From contig CATNCF010000020.1 in assembly GCA_950097145.1 (NCBI GenBank), positions 1 through 53,856 of the forward strand: 53,856 nt of DNA, written 5' to 3'. The notes below the pieces were generated by a model, which ran no database searches, was not told where the DNA came from, and saw only the letters and a list, made by a program, of their open reading frames with translations. Origin of the DNA: an uncultured Lachnospiraceae bacterium (GTDB lineage: Bacteria > Bacillota > Clostridia > Lachnospirales > Lachnospiraceae). The position numbers and the translations under genes were made by a program. Of this stretch, positions 52,751 through 53,856 are shown piece after piece. How positions within the stretch are numbered: the first letter of the stretch is position 1; the number at the start of each line of letters is the position of its first letter.

Positions 52751-53746
52751 TTACTCATCTCTTTTACCAGACCCTGATAAAAATTCCACATATTTCCCAG
52801 TGCCGATTGCCACACAGGTCATTGGTTCTTCTGCCGTCATGGTGTTGATTCCTGTTCTGTCCTCTATGAGCTCTTCCAGCCCCCGGAGCAGTGCGCCACC
52901 ACCAGTAAGAATAATTCCCCGGTCTGCAACATCCGCCGCCAGTTCAGGCGGCGTTTTCTCTAACACATTGTGAACTGCCTCCACAATCTGGAGAGTTGCC
53001 TCCCGCAATGCTTCCTCGGTTTCTTCTGAAGATACGGAAACAGTCTTGGGCAGACCTGTTACAAGATTACGCCCTCTGACATCCATTGTATCATTCTGTG
53101 CCAATGGGAAACAGGTTCCAATTTTAATTTTAATGTCCTCTGCAGTACGTTCTCCAATGAGAAGATTATGCTTCTTTCTCATATATCGGACAATTGCCTC
53201 GTCAAAATCATCCCCCGCTATCTTAATGGAAGTACTTACCACCGTTCCGCCCAGGGAAATCACAGCAATATCCGCCGTTCCGCCTCCGATATCAACAATC
53301 ATATTCCCACATGGCTTACCGATATCTACGCCTGCCCCTATGGCAGCCGCAATGGGTTCTTCAATAATAGAAACCTCTCTGGCCCCTGCCTGATAAGTGG
53401 CGTCTTCCACAGCTTTCTTTTCCACCTCGGTTACACCGCTGGGCACACACACGCTGATGCGCGGTTTACGGAAGCTTTTCTTCCCCAGAGCTTTTTGAAT
53501 AAAGTACTTTAACATTTTTTCGGTCACTGTGTAGTCAGAAATAACCCCTTGGCGCAAAGGTCTTACTGCTACAATATTGCCAGGAGTCCTTCCCAGCATC
53601 AGACGCGCTTCTTCTCCGATGGCTTTGATCTTATTGGTGTCCCTGTCAAAAGCTACCACCGACGGCTCTTTTAACACGACACCTTTGCCTTTTATATATA
53701 CAAGGATACTCGCCGTTCCTAAATCAATTCCTATATCTGTAGACAT
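52751..53746 (-). CDS. mbl: MreB/Mbl-family cell-shape actin homolog
   Basis: The 331-residue actin-fold protein begins IGIDLGTASILVYIKGKG, with the phosphate-binding VDIGGGTADIAV and the late LTGGGALLRGLEEL motif. It assembles into filaments under the membrane and guides sidewall synthesis. Its position next to the flagellar rod genes favours the Mbl subtype. Confidence 0.92.
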   Translation of the reverse strand: MSTDIGIDLGTASILVYIKGKGVVLKEPSVVAFDRDTNKIKAIGEEARLMLGRTPGNIVAVRPLRQGVISDYTVTEKMLKYFIQKALGKKSFRKPRISVCVPSGVTEVEKKAVEDATYQAGAREVSIIEEPIAAAIGAGVDIGKPCGNMIVDIGGGTADIAVISLGGTVVSTSIKIAGDDFDEAIVRYMRKKHNLLIGERTAEDIKIKIGTCFPLAQNDTMDVRGRNLVTGLPKTVSVSSEETEEALREATLQIVEAVHNVLEKTPPELAADVADRGIILTGGGALLRGLEELIEDRTGINTMTAEEPMTCVAIGTGKYVEFLSGSGKRDE

Positions 53747-53820
53747 CCTGTTTGTCCCCTTTCGTCTCTCTATCTAAACATCATTGAACATAATAACTCT
53801 ATTTTTCCATACATACCTAC

Positions 53821-53848
53821 ATTATATACAATCATGAACAATTTTCAA
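53821..53848 (-). promoter_or_regulatory. Sigma-A promoter before mbl
   Basis: On the minus strand: TTGAAA (53843-53848), 16-base spacer, TATAAT (53821-53826), leaving about a 68-base leader before the ATG at 53746. It likely drives mbl-flgF-flgG-flgJ-recD2. Confidence 0.75.
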
Positions 53849-53856
53849 AGCCTTTT

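Noticed and set aside
1..53856. CRISPR, tRNA, rRNA and riboswitch signals
   Set aside because: No regularly spaced repeats, cloverleaf sequences or recognisable conserved RNA motifs were found on reading the gaps; the gaps are mostly short and hold promoters or a terminator.

Overview
The window looks like part of the chromosome of a low-to-mid GC Gram-positive gut-type Clostridia, most likely a motile Lachnospiraceae. The evidence is the conserved blocks mbl-flgF-flgG-rod-binding protein, recD2, comF-yvyF-like and cdaA-cdaR-glmM, the strong GGAGG-type ribosome binding sites, the consensus sigma-A promoters, and secreted proteins carrying Listeria/Bacteroides-type (InlB) repeats. I cannot name the species. 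No rRNA, tRNA or CRISPR array was seen.

Layout, read along the minus strand from the right edge. (1) 53746-48501: Mbl, two flagellar rod proteins, a FlgJ-like rod-binding protein and RecD2, behind a promoter at 53821-53848. (2) 48416-34390: ComF, a YvyF-like zinc protein, two small membrane proteins, the c-di-AMP cyclase CdaA with its partner CdaR, GlmM and an HPr protein. These run without a real gap into polysaccharide genes: a GT2, rfbD, a Wzx flippase, a DPM1-like GT2, a DUF2304 protein, another GT2, rfbB and a DUF2142 membrane protein. The run ends at a strong terminator at 34340-34368. (3) 34270-28339: two tandem paralogous secreted proteins with five InlB repeats and a glycosidase-like C-terminal domain, each with its own promoter. 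(4) 28267-26407: two membrane proteins that may be halves of a GT-C-like protein, with their own promoter. (5) 26288-4676: a roughly 21.6 kb operon from an extended -10 promoter. It holds rfbA, rfbC, a secreted transglutaminase, a Wzm/Wzt ABC exporter, a tandem-GT2 rhamnan-type synthase, a methyltransferase-kinase-like fusion and an initiating sugar-phosphate transferase. These are followed by two GT2s (one with a coiled-coil tail), a pyruvyltransferase-family protein, a TagF-like polymerase, LicD, a TarI/IspD-like cytidylyltransferase, an extended SDR, and a TagG/TagH-type exporter. (6) 4627-528: a convergent plus-strand gene fusing a pyruvyltransferase-family domain to a TagF-like domain, then a divergent SGNH-fold membrane protein, then a palindromic MITE-like element.

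The cluster probably builds at least two surface polymers. One is a dTDP-rhamnose-based polysaccharide exported by Wzm/Wzt, with side chains added outside the membrane by a GacI/GacJ/GacK-like module. The other is a polyol-phosphate (teichoic-acid-like) polymer exported by TagG/TagH. The most unusual points are: (a) the TagH ATPase is fused to a TagF-like domain that has lost the conserved His of its HG motif, so it may sense polymer rather than make it; (b) a methyltransferase-kinase-like protein resembling the Gram-negative chain terminator WbdD sits next to a Wzt with a carbohydrate-binding C-terminus, suggesting a capped, length-controlled polymer in a Gram-positive; (c) the duplicated glycosidase-like proteins. 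All functions are inferred from motifs and gene context; no searches could be run.
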